This document shows positions 9,251 through 18,230 of a stretch of 64,000 nucleotides of DNA, in pieces. The stretch comes from Pedobacter chinensis (GTDB lineage: Bacteria; Bacteroidota; Bacteroidia; Sphingobacteriales; Sphingobacteriaceae), in assembly GCF_003339865.1 (NCBI RefSeq), contig NZ_QPKV01000002.1, positions 496,001 through 560,000 of the forward strand, written 5' to 3'. Within the stretch, counting starts at the first letter, position 1. Every line of letters begins with the position of its first letter. The notes beneath the pieces are model-generated. The model saw only the letters and a program-made list of their open reading frames with translations, did no database searches and was not told the origin of the DNA. A program made the translations under genes and the position numbers.

Positions 9251-10240
9251 ATGAACAAAAATATTTCAGAAAACCGTTACGAGAAAATGTTATATAACCG
9301 TTGTGGTAACAGCGGGTTGAAACTGCCGGCAATATCTTTAGGCTTATGGCATAATTTTGGGCATGTAAACGTGTTCGAAAATAGTAAAAACTTAATTTAC
9401 ACAGCATTCAATAATGGTATCACCCATTTCGATTTAGCCAATAATTATGGTCCGCCCCCCGGCTCCGCTGAAGAAGTTTTCGGAAAAATTCTTCACGAAG
9501 ATTTTAATGGTTATCGTGATGAAATGATTATTTCCAGTAAGGCTGGGTACACCATGTGGGATGGCCCTTATGGCGACTGGGGATCAAAAAAATATTTGGT
9601 TTCAAGCCTTGATCAAAGTTTAAAGCGAATGAAATTGGATTATGTTGATATCTTTTATCATCATCGTCCTGATCCTGAAACGCCTTTAGAAGAAACGATG
9701 GGTGCTTTAAGTTTATTGGTACAACAAGGAAAAGCACTTTATGTTGGTATTTCAAACTATAATGCAGAAGAAGCTGAAGAGGCTATCCAAATTCTAAGAA
9801 AAAATGGAACACCATGCTTAATTCATCAACCAAAGTATTCAATGTTTGAACGTTGGGTGGAAAACGGGTTGCTTGACGTTCTGGAAAACAACGGCGTTGG
9901 CTGTATTCCTTTTTCTCCACTTGCGCAAGGATTATTAACTGATAAATATTTACATGGCATTCCCACCGATTCACGGGTTGCAACAAGTGGTGTATTTTTA
10001 AAAGAGAGCAATATCACGCCAGAAAAAGTTGAAGTAATCTCCAAACTCAATGAAATAGCAAAATCACGTGGGCAAAAACTATCGCATATGGCACTTTCGT
10101 GGATACTGAAAGACAAGAGAATCACAACGGTTTTGATCGGAGCCAGTAAACCGGAACAAATTACCGATTCCATTAAGGCTTTAGATCATACGACCTTTAC
10201 TTCAGATGAGATTAGAATAATTGATGAAATTTTAAAATAA
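9251..10240 (+). CDS. Aldo/keto reductase (YghZ/glyceraldehyde-3-P reductase type)
   Basis: This NADPH-dependent carbonyl reductase of the AKR superfamily has about 329 residues. The catalytic tetrad is visible: Asp and Tyr in HFDLANNYG (about D61 and Y66), Lys in IISSKAGY (about K97) and His in FYHHRPD (about H137). The insert GPPPGSAEEVFG and the SPLAQGLLTDKYL segment are typical of the L-glyceraldehyde 3-phosphate reductase/YghZ group. I chose ATG 9251 (MNKNISENRYEK). A longer start at 9209 adds 14 residues without family support. The true substrate is uncertain. It stands alone and is followed by a terminator. Confidence 0.9.
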   Translation: MNKNISENRYEKMLYNRCGNSGLKLPAISLGLWHNFGHVNVFENSKNLIYTAFNNGITHFDLANNYGPPPGSAEEVFGKILHEDFNGYRDEMIISSKAGYTMWDGPYGDWGSKKYLVSSLDQSLKRMKLDYVDIFYHHRPDPETPLEETMGALSLLVQQGKALYVGISNYNAEEAEEAIQILRKNGTPCLIHQPKYSMFERWVENGLLDVLENNGVGCIPFSPLAQGLLTDKYLHGIPTDSRVATSGVFLKESNITPEKVEVISKLNEIAKSRGQKLSHMALSWILKDKRITTVLIGASKPEQITDSIKALDHTTFTSDEIRIIDEILK

Positions 10241-10258
10241 ACGCTTTTACAAAAAGTT

Positions 10259-10311
10259 AAGCACCAATTAGTCATGACAAGAAATCTCGTTATGCTTTTG
10301 GTGCTTTTTTT
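10259..10311 (+). terminator. Rho-independent terminator after aldo/keto reductase
   Basis: AAGCACCAA pairs with TTGGTGCTT across a 30-base loop, followed directly by a run of T. It lies 19 bases after the stop codon. Confidence 0.7.
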
Positions 10312-10350
10312 AATGATATGCCGATGCTTAAAGCAAGTCGTTAAATCTAT

Positions 10351-11280
10351 TTAAACTACCTGTAAAACAATTTTACCTCTTGTATGTCCTTGCTCACTTT
10401 CAATTTGAGCTTTTTTTGCATCAGTTAAAGTCAATACTTTTTCCACAATAGGTTTTACCTTTCCATTATCAATGAGTTTGGCAATTTCTGTTAATTGATC
10501 GGGAATTGATTGTGCTGTAAAACCAATAAGATGCACTTTTTTGGCTTTTGATTCTGCTACATATTCGGGCATCAAAGTGGTAATCAATCTGCCACCGGCT
10601 TTTAAAACATCGATGGATTTTAATTGTATTTCACTACCTAAAGTATCCAGTACCAGATCAATATCCTTTAAAACCTTTTCAAAATCTTCCATATTATAAT
10701 CAATCACTTCATCGGCTCCCAAACGTTTTAAAAAATCAATATTGTGTGCTGATGCAGTGCCAATAACATGTGCGCCTTTGCATTTAGCAAACTGAATGGC
10801 ATAGGTACCAACACCACCAGCAGCGGCATGAATCAAAACCTTCTGTCCCTCTTTTAACAAACCGTGATCGAAAAGGCCTTGCCAGGCAGTTAACCCTGCA
10901 AGTGGTACTGCAGCAGCTTCTGTATGCCCGATATTTGTAGGTTTAATACTGATCTGATTTGCATTCACCACAATATATTCTGCATAAGCACCATTTTTTG
11001 TGGGTTCTGGCCTGCCATAAACCTCATCGCCTTTTCTAAAAGTTCCAACCTTCTCTCCAAGTTCTTCTATCACGCCTGAAACATCCCACCCAAGTGTTAA
11101 AGGCAGCTTGGAAGGAAATTTTGTCTTCCTTAGTCCTTCTCTAATTTTCCAGTCGACAGGATTTACGCTTGTAGCGTGTACTTTGATTAACACTTCATCT
11201 TTATTTGGTTTTGGCACTGGAATATCATCAATTGATAAAACATCAGGGCCACCAAATTCATGAATTCTTATCGCTTTCAT
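10351..11280 (-). CDS. Quinone-oxidoreductase-like NADP-dependent MDR enzyme
   Basis: This 309-residue medium-chain dehydrogenase/reductase is of the zinc-free quinone oxidoreductase type. The GroES-like N-domain (residues 1-120) includes HATSVNPVDWKIREG and GWDVSGVIEELG. The Rossmann motif AAAGGVGTYAIQFAK, near residue 153, binds NADP(H). No structural-zinc cysteine cluster is visible. The start is 8 bases after the aldehyde dehydrogenase stop, so the two probably form an operon handling reactive carbonyls or an alcohol/aldehyde pair. The substrate is not determined. Confidence 0.88.
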   Translation of the reverse strand: MKAIRIHEFGGPDVLSIDDIPVPKPNKDEVLIKVHATSVNPVDWKIREGLRKTKFPSKLPLTLGWDVSGVIEELGEKVGTFRKGDEVYGRPEPTKNGAYAEYIVVNANQISIKPTNIGHTEAAAVPLAGLTAWQGLFDHGLLKEGQKVLIHAAAGGVGTYAIQFAKCKGAHVIGTASAHNIDFLKRLGADEVIDYNMEDFEKVLKDIDLVLDTLGSEIQLKSIDVLKAGGRLITTLMPEYVAESKAKKVHLIGFTAQSIPDQLTEIAKLIDNGKVKPIVEKVLTLTDAKKAQIESEQGHTRGKIVLQVV

Positions 11281-11288
11281 AGGCTAGG

Positions 11289-12662
11289 TTATTTTATGTA
11301 TACAGTTTTAATATTTACAAATTCATGGATGCCGAACATGCTTAATTCTCTGCCGTATCCTGATTCATTAATTCCACCAAAAGGTAAAGCGGGATCTGAT
11401 TTAACTCCCTCGTTAATGAAACATGATCCGGCATTGAGTTTATTTCTGGCAATATCTTCTGCCAGCGCAGCATTTTTGGTAAATACAGCTGCACCTAAAC
11501 CAAAGTTGGTATCATTGGCAATTTTAATGGCATCTTCAATATCTTTTGCCGAAATGATAGCGGCAACCGGCCCAAAAATTTCTTCGTGGTAGGCCAGGTT
11601 TCCTTTTTCAACAGCAGTTAAAATAGTAGGCTGATAAAAGGCATGATCACCTTCTATTTCAGGGATTGTTCCACCAAGAATACATTGAGCCCCCTGCTTT
11701 ATACTTTCTAATACCTGTTGGTGCAGTTCGTCCCTCAAATCTTTTCTTGCCATTGGTCCCAGTTGCGTATTTTCTTCCAATGGGTTCCCTGTAGTCTTGC
11801 CAGACATCGCTGCTTTAAAAAGCCTGGTAAATTCATCCAGCACTTCTTCAATCACTATAAATCTTTTAGCGGCGATACAACTCTGTCCGTTGTTAATTAA
11901 GCGGGCGTTAGCACAAACTTCTGCTGTTTTAGCCAAATCTGCATCGGCTAAAACCAAATAAGGATCGCTGCCACCAAGTTCGAGAACTGTTTTCTTAATT
12001 AATTTTCCAGCCTGAGCAGCCACTTTTTTACCAGCCTCGGTACTGCCCGTGAGCGTTACAGCTTTAATGAGCGGATTTTCAATAACTTTTGAAATTGCTT
12101 TGCTGTTACAGATGAGTGTTTTAAAAACATCTGGCGGAAAACCGGCATCTGCAACAATTTTTTCAATGGCCAGTGCGCAACCTGTAACACCTGAGGAATG
12201 CTTCAATAAACCGCAATTCCCAGCCATTAAAGCGGGAGCCAAAAACCTGAAAACTTGCCAGAAGGGAAAATTCCATGGCATAATTGCCAATACAATACCT
12301 ATAGGTTGAAAACTCACATAACTTTTGCTGGCGCTTGTATTAATAACCTGATCAGCAAGAAAGTCTGCTCCATTTTTAGCATAAAATTCACAAACTGCTG
12401 CACATTTTAATATTTCGGCAATACCATCCTTTAACGGCTTACCCATTTCAAGGGCCATTAATTCAGCCAGTGATGCTTTACGTTCAATAAGTAATTTTGA
12501 AACTGTTAATAATAGTTTAGCCCTGGTTTGAAAATCTACGTTTTTATAATCCAGCCAGCATTGATGAACCAGATCAATTTTATCATTGATTTCTTTTTCT
12601 GAATGCTCCTGATATTCCTTTATGATTTCTCCATTAAAAGGATTAATTGATGAAATACTCAT
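11289..12662 (-). CDS. NAD(P)-dependent aldehyde (succinate-semialdehyde type) dehydrogenase
   Basis: This 457-residue ALDH superfamily member oxidises aldehydes to acids. The motifs PWNFPFWQ (residues 129-136), TGSTEAGKKVA, the general-base Glu228 in LELGG and the nucleophile Cys262 in NNGQSC are all present. The overall length and the FGGINESGYGRE C-terminal motif fit the succinate-semialdehyde dehydrogenase (Sad/GabD-like) subgroup. It is the first gene of a probable two-gene operon with the MDR reductase downstream. The substrate preference is inferred from the subgroup only. Confidence 0.9.
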   Translation of the reverse strand: MSISSINPFNGEIIKEYQEHSEKEINDKIDLVHQCWLDYKNVDFQTRAKLLLTVSKLLIERKASLAELMALEMGKPLKDGIAEILKCAAVCEFYAKNGADFLADQVINTSASKSYVSFQPIGIVLAIMPWNFPFWQVFRFLAPALMAGNCGLLKHSSGVTGCALAIEKIVADAGFPPDVFKTLICNSKAISKVIENPLIKAVTLTGSTEAGKKVAAQAGKLIKKTVLELGGSDPYLVLADADLAKTAEVCANARLINNGQSCIAAKRFIVIEEVLDEFTRLFKAAMSGKTTGNPLEENTQLGPMARKDLRDELHQQVLESIKQGAQCILGGTIPEIEGDHAFYQPTILTAVEKGNLAYHEEIFGPVAAIISAKDIEDAIKIANDTNFGLGAAVFTKNAALAEDIARNKLNAGSCFINEGVKSDPALPFGGINESGYGRELSMFGIHEFVNIKTVYIK

Positions 12663-12715
12663 ATGCTTTTAACAAAGCGTACAAAATTTTGTGTTCGATA
12701 ATTTTTATTAATTGC

Positions 12716-13900
12716 TTACAGGCGTTGGGTTGAAGATGGTAGTTGCTTTAAACTTTTAATTTTCTGCTTTAAAATACCTGCGGCTTTGGTATAACCACCC
12801 TCTGCACCATCAACAAAATGAATATGATCATCTTCCAGATCGCGGACATAACAGGACATTACCGACTCACTACTAACATAAATGCCGTATAAAATTTCAT
12901 TATTATTTTCAAATTTATCCAAAGCATTTTCAAGCATTTTGCGTTGTTTTTCAGTTCCCGTAATTACAGTATTGATTCTGCCATCAATCACTAAAGTATC
13001 CGACATTTCAACCAATTGTTTAAGATATCTTTTACCATGTGCAGTTCTGAAATAGATGTATCCATAAGCATTGATAAACCAGGTTTTAACTAATTCTAAA
13101 AATCTTATTTTCCCTAATCTATGGCGCATTTCCCTGCCTAAATTGTTAAAGCTTGTTCTAAAAATCAATTTTGGAATTGATATCGGTTGCCGTTTTTCCG
13201 GTGTCCCGTAAATATGATCCAGTTGTTCTATTATTTTGCTAAAAACTTCGGCTTGTTTGGTATGGTCTTGTGCAATAGCGATCAACGTTACCACTTCTTC
13301 GCTGTTTTCCGGTGGTTGAATTTTATCCCAACGGCATTGCATGCCACTTAAATCCAATTCGCCCTGGTCTTCGGTTTGATCGGAAAATAAATAATTTTCT
13401 CCTTTTATTATTTTTTCAGCATAATCCAGACCATTTCCTAAAACAACTGGAATAGAAAACATCCTGGAGATACTAAATCTGCAAATTTTTAAGCTATGCC
13501 CCATATCATAAGTTTCTTTTACCGATACAATGCCTGCTCTAATGTCCAGATTAAAATTTTGTAAAGTATTGCGGCGATAAATCATGAGTGCTTTCATGGC
13601 TTTATCAACAATAACCGGCGGAACAATAAATGTTGCACCATCACCACCAAAGAAAAAAGGAATAGCAACGTTAGCTTTAAATGCAATATTTAATACGGTA
13701 ACAATACTTCCCGTAGCGATTAGATTTACATTTTCATGCAATCCTGAATTTACAGCAGCTGTTGAACTTTTAATATCAGTAATGATAATGTGCCAGTCAT
13801 CCGGAACTTGACTGAATAAATCTTTTCTCCTAAGCAAATGATGTAAAGGGATTTTATTGATCTGAAGATTAGCAAAAAAATGATCCTGATTAGTCAACAT
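12716..13900 (-). CDS. DUF3095 family protein with class III cyclase-like N-terminus
   Basis: A 394-residue protein that I recognise as the DUF3095 type. The N-terminal half contains DIKSSTAAVNSG (about residues 42-53) and FFFGGDGATFIVP (about residues 81-93). Their order and spacing resemble the metal-binding Asp strands of class III nucleotidyl cyclases. The C-terminal half (from about 230) is basic and has no recognised domain. There is no signal peptide or clear membrane segment. Whether it makes a cyclic nucleotide is unknown. It lies downstream of nothing obvious and about 50 bases before the aldehyde dehydrogenase start on the same strand. Confidence 0.75.
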   Translation of the reverse strand: MLTNQDHFFANLQINKIPLHHLLRRKDLFSQVPDDWHIIITDIKSSTAAVNSGLHENVNLIATGSIVTVLNIAFKANVAIPFFFGGDGATFIVPPVIVDKAMKALMIYRRNTLQNFNLDIRAGIVSVKETYDMGHSLKICRFSISRMFSIPVVLGNGLDYAEKIIKGENYLFSDQTEDQGELDLSGMQCRWDKIQPPENSEEVVTLIAIAQDHTKQAEVFSKIIEQLDHIYGTPEKRQPISIPKLIFRTSFNNLGREMRHRLGKIRFLELVKTWFINAYGYIYFRTAHGKRYLKQLVEMSDTLVIDGRINTVITGTEKQRKMLENALDKFENNNEILYGIYVSSESVMSCYVRDLEDDHIHFVDGAEGGYTKAAGILKQKIKSLKQLPSSTQRL

Positions 13901-14044
13901 AATGAACCGTTAATAATATTTAATATACGAAAATGATTCAAAAGGGTTTCAACATCACTAAGAATAAACTTAAAATATTATTTGGAATTATTCTAAATAA
14001 TCTGATATTTGCTTAAGTCAAGCAAGAATTAAAAATAGAGAATT

Positions 14045-14365
14045 ATGTGCAAAACAACTGTTCTGGCTCAAAACAAAAACATTACCATTGCACAGTGTAA
14101 TAACTGCAAGGTATTAAATATCTGGAGATCGGGTGTGTTAATGAATTTCTCATTCGAGCAATTTGATGCATTTTATAGTGCTACCAAAAAGCTTCGATTT
14201 GATGACTATTTAGAAAATCGTCCTGATGGAAAAGAAGTGGTCATCCTGTCTACCCCATTTCCTGATATCAGTTTGGTTTTTACGAGAGATGAATGGAGTG
14301 AATTTTTTACAAAAATAGACGAAGCCTTGTATATGAAAAGGGTTTACGAAATCGTACATAATTAG
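14045..14365 (+). CDS. Small hypothetical protein (DUF6686-like), 106 aa
   Basis: A 106-residue soluble protein with early cysteines (MCKTT and CNNCKVLNIW). A FSFEQFDAFYSA segment and an acidic C-terminus follow. The N-terminal C-x2-C, with the surrounding Q/N-rich stretch, matches small Bacteroidota proteins that I recall as DUF6686. No function is known. The start ATG follows an A-rich leader. It is followed by the long tandem-repeat block, which may have been inserted downstream of it. Confidence 0.65.
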   Translation: MCKTTVLAQNKNITIAQCNNCKVLNIWRSGVLMNFSFEQFDAFYSATKKLRFDDYLENRPDGKEVVILSTPFPDISLVFTRDEWSEFFTKIDEALYMKRVYEIVHN

Positions 14366-14370
14366 ATCAT

Positions 14371-15300
14371 ATCCCGCAGATTTAAGAAAATTAAGAAGAC
14401 TTTATCTTATCTGCGTAATCAGCGGTGCTTGCGGGAAAACACCTGAAGAATCTCAACGTCATTTACAATGATTTTATGGAGTAAATTATCCCCCCAAGAA
14501 TGACAGATATATTCGGACCTTCTCACTCTGAACGAAGTGAAAACCTGCGAAGCAAGCATGAGTACGATTGAAAATAAAGCTATTAATGAATAATTCTTAA
14601 GCGATGAAATACAAAATTAATACCGCACTGATTTACTTAAATTTAAAGAAATAATAATCCCGCAGATTTAAGAAAATTACGCAAATTTTATTTCTTATCT
14701 GTGTAATCAGCGGCATCTGCAGGAAAACACCAGAAGAATCTCAACGTCATTTACATTGATTTTTGTGAAATAAATTATCCCTCAAGAATGACAGACATAT
14801 TCGGACCTTCTCACTCTGAACGCAGTGAAGACCTGCTAAGCAAGCATGAGTATGATTGAAAATAACGTTATTAATGAATATCCCCAAGCGATGAAATGCA
14901 AAATTAATACCGCACTGATTTACTTAAATTTTAAAGAAATAATATCCCGCAGATTTAAGAAAATGACGCAGATTTTATTTTATCTGCGTAACCAGCAGCA
15001 TCTGCAGGAAAACACCTGAAGAAGCTCCACCTCATTTATATTGATTTAATAAAATAAATTATTCCTCAAGAATGACATACATATTCGGACTTTGTCATTC
15101 TGAACGCAGTGAAGACCTGCGAAGCAAGCATGAGTACGATTGAAAATACGTTATTATTGAATAATTCCTAAGCGATGAAATACAAACCTTAATACCGCAC
15201 TGATTTACTTAATTTTATTTCTTATCTGCGGCATCCGCGGGAAAACACCTGAAGAATCTCAACGTTATTTATATTGATTTTTGTGAAATAAATTATCCAT
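14371..15300. repeat. Tandem repeat block, about 287-base unit, 3.3 copies
   Basis: Copies begin with ATCCCGCAGATTTAAGAAAA at 14371, 14657 and 14944 (periods 286 and 287). A shorter fourth copy, from about 15211 to 15300, lacks its left part. Each unit contains an inverted pair (TCCCGCAGAT ... TGCGGGA, less perfect in some copies). Each also contains the phrase CTGAACGCAGTGAAGACC-like and GCGAAGCAAGCATGAGTACG. These phrases resemble palindromic intergenic repeats dispersed in Bacteroidota genomes. No continuous reading frame spans the units, and regular spacers are absent, so it is not a CRISPR array. Confidence 0.9.
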
Positions 15301-15523
15301 CAGACTAACAACAGTTATAATGAAAGTGATTGATAATCACAGAGATATCTAAAACACAAAACCAATCGCTAATGATCTTTTCCGCGCAGGCAGAAACCAG
15401 AAAATGCTCATCGAAGATAATCTTAAAGCTTTCGCTATTGAAAAACGCATTAAGATACCCAATTAAATTGGATATGACGCAAAGTTTTAAAGATGTTCAC
15501 AGGGTAGTTTTCAGAAGAACAAC

Positions 15524-15546
15524 GAGGCTGGCCAGAAGCCAGCCTC
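15524..15546. terminator. Bidirectional hairpin downstream of GH92 gene
   Basis: GAGGCTGGC and GCCAGCCTC form a perfect 9-base stem with a 5-base loop. It lies 26 bases beyond the GH92 stop (minus strand). T-rich sequence follows on both sides but is not a clean run. Confidence 0.65.
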
Positions 15547-15571
15547 ATTTGATAATAGTTAAGAATTTGAA

Positions 15572-17857
15572 TTATTTCTTCGGTTTCGAACTCATATAAA
15601 AAGTAAGCTTTCCTCCATTGGTTATATCTAAATGTTTAATTTGATGATCAGTAATTTCCTTTCCATTCAACATTACTTTTTGAACGTAAACATTTTTATC
15701 GCTTTGCTTAATGGCTTCAACAGTAAAGGTTTTGCCATTTTCTAAATTAATGATGGCATTGTTAACCAACGGACTGCCAAGTGAATACACATCAGAACCA
15801 GGAGCCACAGGGTAAAATCCCATTGCCGAGAACATATACCAGGCACTCATTTGTCCGCAATCGTCATTTCCACCTAAACCATCAGCAGTAGGCTTATATT
15901 GCATATTTAAAATATGGCGAATCTGCGCCTGACCTTTGTAAACCTCATCTGTCCAGTTGTACAAATACGCAACATGATGCGCGGGCTCGTTGCCATGAAC
16001 ATAACCACCAATAATGCCTTCGCGGGTAATATCTTCAGTGTGAGCGAAAAACTCATCAGGTAAGTGCATGCTAAATAAAGTATCCAATCTGGCTGCAAAT
16101 TTCTTTTTGCCACCCATTACTTCAATTAATGAAGCAGGATCATGCGGAACAAAGAAACTGTAATTCCAGCTATTGCCTTCAATAAAACCTTGTCCTTCTG
16201 TATCTTTCGGATCAAAAGCTTTTTTGAATGTTCCATCAGCTAAACGTGGACGCATAAAACCCGATCCACTATCGTAATTATTTCTCCAATTGTTAGAACG
16301 TTTTATAAACTCTTCATAAACATCCATGCGGTTTAATTTCTTAGCCAACTGGGCTATCGACCAATCATCGTAAGCATATTCCAAGGTATTGGAAACCGAT
16401 ACCCCGCTCCTTTCGGCAGGGATATAGCCTTTATCCATATAGTAACCAATTCCTTCATAGTCGCGGTGTTTAGCAGTCGTCACGCAAGCATCGAGCGCTT
16501 TATTGGCATCTCCGTTATAAGTGCCTTTAATAATTGCATCAGACAAAACTGAAACACTATGATAACCGCTCATACACCAGTTATCATTTGCATAATGCGA
16601 CCAGATGGGCAACATTTTCAAACTACTCTGATCGTAGTGCGCCATCATAGATTTTACCATATCATTACTGCGGACAGGTTGTACAATATTAAAAAATGGA
16701 TGTAAAGCCCTGTAGGTATCCCATAAAGAAAAAGTGGTGTAATTAGTAAAACCTTCCGCTTTGTGAATGCCTTGATCCAGGCCTTTATATTCTCCGTTAA
16801 TATCAGTATAGGTTGTTGGATTAATAAAGGCGTGGTATAAAGCTGTATAGAAATTAATTTTGTTATCGTTGGAAGTAGATACCTGAATTTTGTTTAATTC
16901 CTTGTTCCAGGTAGATTGTGCCTGCGCTTTAACCTTTTCAAAATCCCAGCCCGAAATTTCTACCCGCATATTTTGCAGGGCATTTTCCTGACTTACCGGC
17001 GATAGGGCAAATTTAATCTTTACTTTTTCCCCTTCCTGGGTATCAAAATCGAAGAACATTTTTATCTTTTTACCAGCAATTTCCGGAAAGTTCTGATCTT
17101 GATTAAACTTGCCCCAAAAACCTCTGTAAGCTTGTTTGGCATCATAACTTCTTCTGCCATAGCTTTTAAACGGTTTGGAGAAACTCATTGCGAAATAAAC
17201 CGTTCTTGTTCTCGCCCATCCATTGGTTTGGCGATAGCCTGTTATTAAAGTATCATTAACCACCCGAACATAAGTCCAAACGGTTTTATCTTCATAGTTA
17301 TAAATTCCTGCCATCAAATCTAAAATGATGTGCGATTGATCTGATTTTGGGAAAGTATATTGATGCATTCCAACTCTGTTGGTAGCAGTTAATTCAGCAA
17401 TAATGTTATCGTCATCCAGTTTCACTTTATAATAACCAGCCTCTACCTGTTCATTTGCATGTGAGTAAGCTGAGCGGTAACCACCTTTGGGATTATCGGC
17501 AGTACCAGGATTTAATTGCAGTTTACCTTGGGTTGGCATAATTAAAAAATCGCCCAAATCAGAATGACCAGTACCGCTAAAATGGGTATGACTAAAGCCA
17601 GTGATTGTTTTATCTTCATACTTGTAACCAGCGCAATATTTGTAAACATCGCCGTTATATTTCCCATTTACTTCGTAAGAGAGTGTATCTGTTTCAGGAC
17701 TTAATTGCACCGCACCGAAAGGAACTGTTGCGCCCGGATAGGTATGTCCCATCTTTGATGTACCGATAATTGGCTTTACATATTGAACCAGATTCTGCTG
17801 TGCAAATGCCATAAATGAAGAAAACAGCAGACAGGGAAGGATAACTTTTTTAATCAT
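15572..17857 (-). CDS. GH92 family alpha-mannosidase, secreted
   Basis: A 761-residue glycoside hydrolase of family 92, which are calcium-dependent exo-alpha-mannosidases acting on N-glycans or yeast mannan. A signal peptide is seen (MIKKVILPCLLFSSFMAFA). The N-terminal beta-sandwich opens with VKPIIGTSKMGHTYPGATVPFG. The catalytic (alpha/alpha)6 domain contains HGNEPAHHVAYLYNW and GLGGNDDCGQMSAWYMFSAMGFYPV near residues 640-690, which hold the family's active-site acids. The C-terminal strand-rich part ends with YMSSKPKK. It is probably periplasmic or surface exposed. No SusC/SusD pair lies nearby, so it is not in a classical polysaccharide-utilisation locus here. Confidence 0.95.
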   Translation of the reverse strand: MIKKVILPCLLFSSFMAFAQQNLVQYVKPIIGTSKMGHTYPGATVPFGAVQLSPETDTLSYEVNGKYNGDVYKYCAGYKYEDKTITGFSHTHFSGTGHSDLGDFLIMPTQGKLQLNPGTADNPKGGYRSAYSHANEQVEAGYYKVKLDDDNIIAELTATNRVGMHQYTFPKSDQSHIILDLMAGIYNYEDKTVWTYVRVVNDTLITGYRQTNGWARTRTVYFAMSFSKPFKSYGRRSYDAKQAYRGFWGKFNQDQNFPEIAGKKIKMFFDFDTQEGEKVKIKFALSPVSQENALQNMRVEISGWDFEKVKAQAQSTWNKELNKIQVSTSNDNKINFYTALYHAFINPTTYTDINGEYKGLDQGIHKAEGFTNYTTFSLWDTYRALHPFFNIVQPVRSNDMVKSMMAHYDQSSLKMLPIWSHYANDNWCMSGYHSVSVLSDAIIKGTYNGDANKALDACVTTAKHRDYEGIGYYMDKGYIPAERSGVSVSNTLEYAYDDWSIAQLAKKLNRMDVYEEFIKRSNNWRNNYDSGSGFMRPRLADGTFKKAFDPKDTEGQGFIEGNSWNYSFFVPHDPASLIEVMGGKKKFAARLDTLFSMHLPDEFFAHTEDITREGIIGGYVHGNEPAHHVAYLYNWTDEVYKGQAQIRHILNMQYKPTADGLGGNDDCGQMSAWYMFSAMGFYPVAPGSDVYSLGSPLVNNAIINLENGKTFTVEAIKQSDKNVYVQKVMLNGKEITDHQIKHLDITNGGKLTFYMSSKPKK

Positions 17858-18205
17858 ATTTGTTAAAAATTGAACTTATTTTTTTTAAAATTCTAAGGTA
17901 TTAATTAAAATGCAAATCTGTTTAAAATCTTTATCTAAATCGTTTAACCAACATAAAAAATACAATCATGATCTAATTCATTTGTTGTGGCTAAATAAAA
18001 TAGTCTGTGCGCCATACACCATAGGAATCAACTCTCCTTGTATCGCTAATTTAAAACCCAAAAGGAAGGTTGTCGCTAATATTACCGATGAAAAACCAGA
18101 GAATATTCGGGCAATAATGGGAAAGGAAAGGATTGTCATTTAACCGACAATTCTGCTTTTTACAAGTAACTGACTTGCTTTAAATAATTTCAGCTAAATA
18201 AACCT
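17858..18205. other. Divergent intergenic region, GH92/mnmA
   Basis: This stretch holds the divergent promoters of GH92 and mnmA. A 77-codon plus-strand frame at 17910-18143 (ending RAIMGKERIVI) has no promoter, recognised domain or clear start context, so I do not call it a gene. Confidence 0.4.
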
Positions 18206-18213
18206 TATTTTTG
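18206..18213 (+). promoter_or_regulatory. Putative mnmA -7 element
   Basis: TATTTTTG matches TAnnTTTG and sits 17 bases before the mnmA ATG. A leader of about 10 bases would result. No well-spaced TTTG box is visible upstream. Confidence 0.4.
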
Positions 18214-18230
18214 CATCCAATAATTTAAAA

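Noticed and set aside
14371-15300. Possible CRISPR array
   Set aside because: Units are about 287 bases with no short direct repeats and unique spacers, and no cas genes are nearby.
15353-15466. An open segment reading FRAGRNQKMLIEDN...RIKIPN
   Set aside because: It looks like a decayed C-terminus but has no start, and I cannot name its parent protein.
17910-18143. A 77-codon plus-strand frame before mnmA
   Set aside because: No promoter, domain or clear homologue; the mnmA promoter follows it. A real small gene cannot be excluded.
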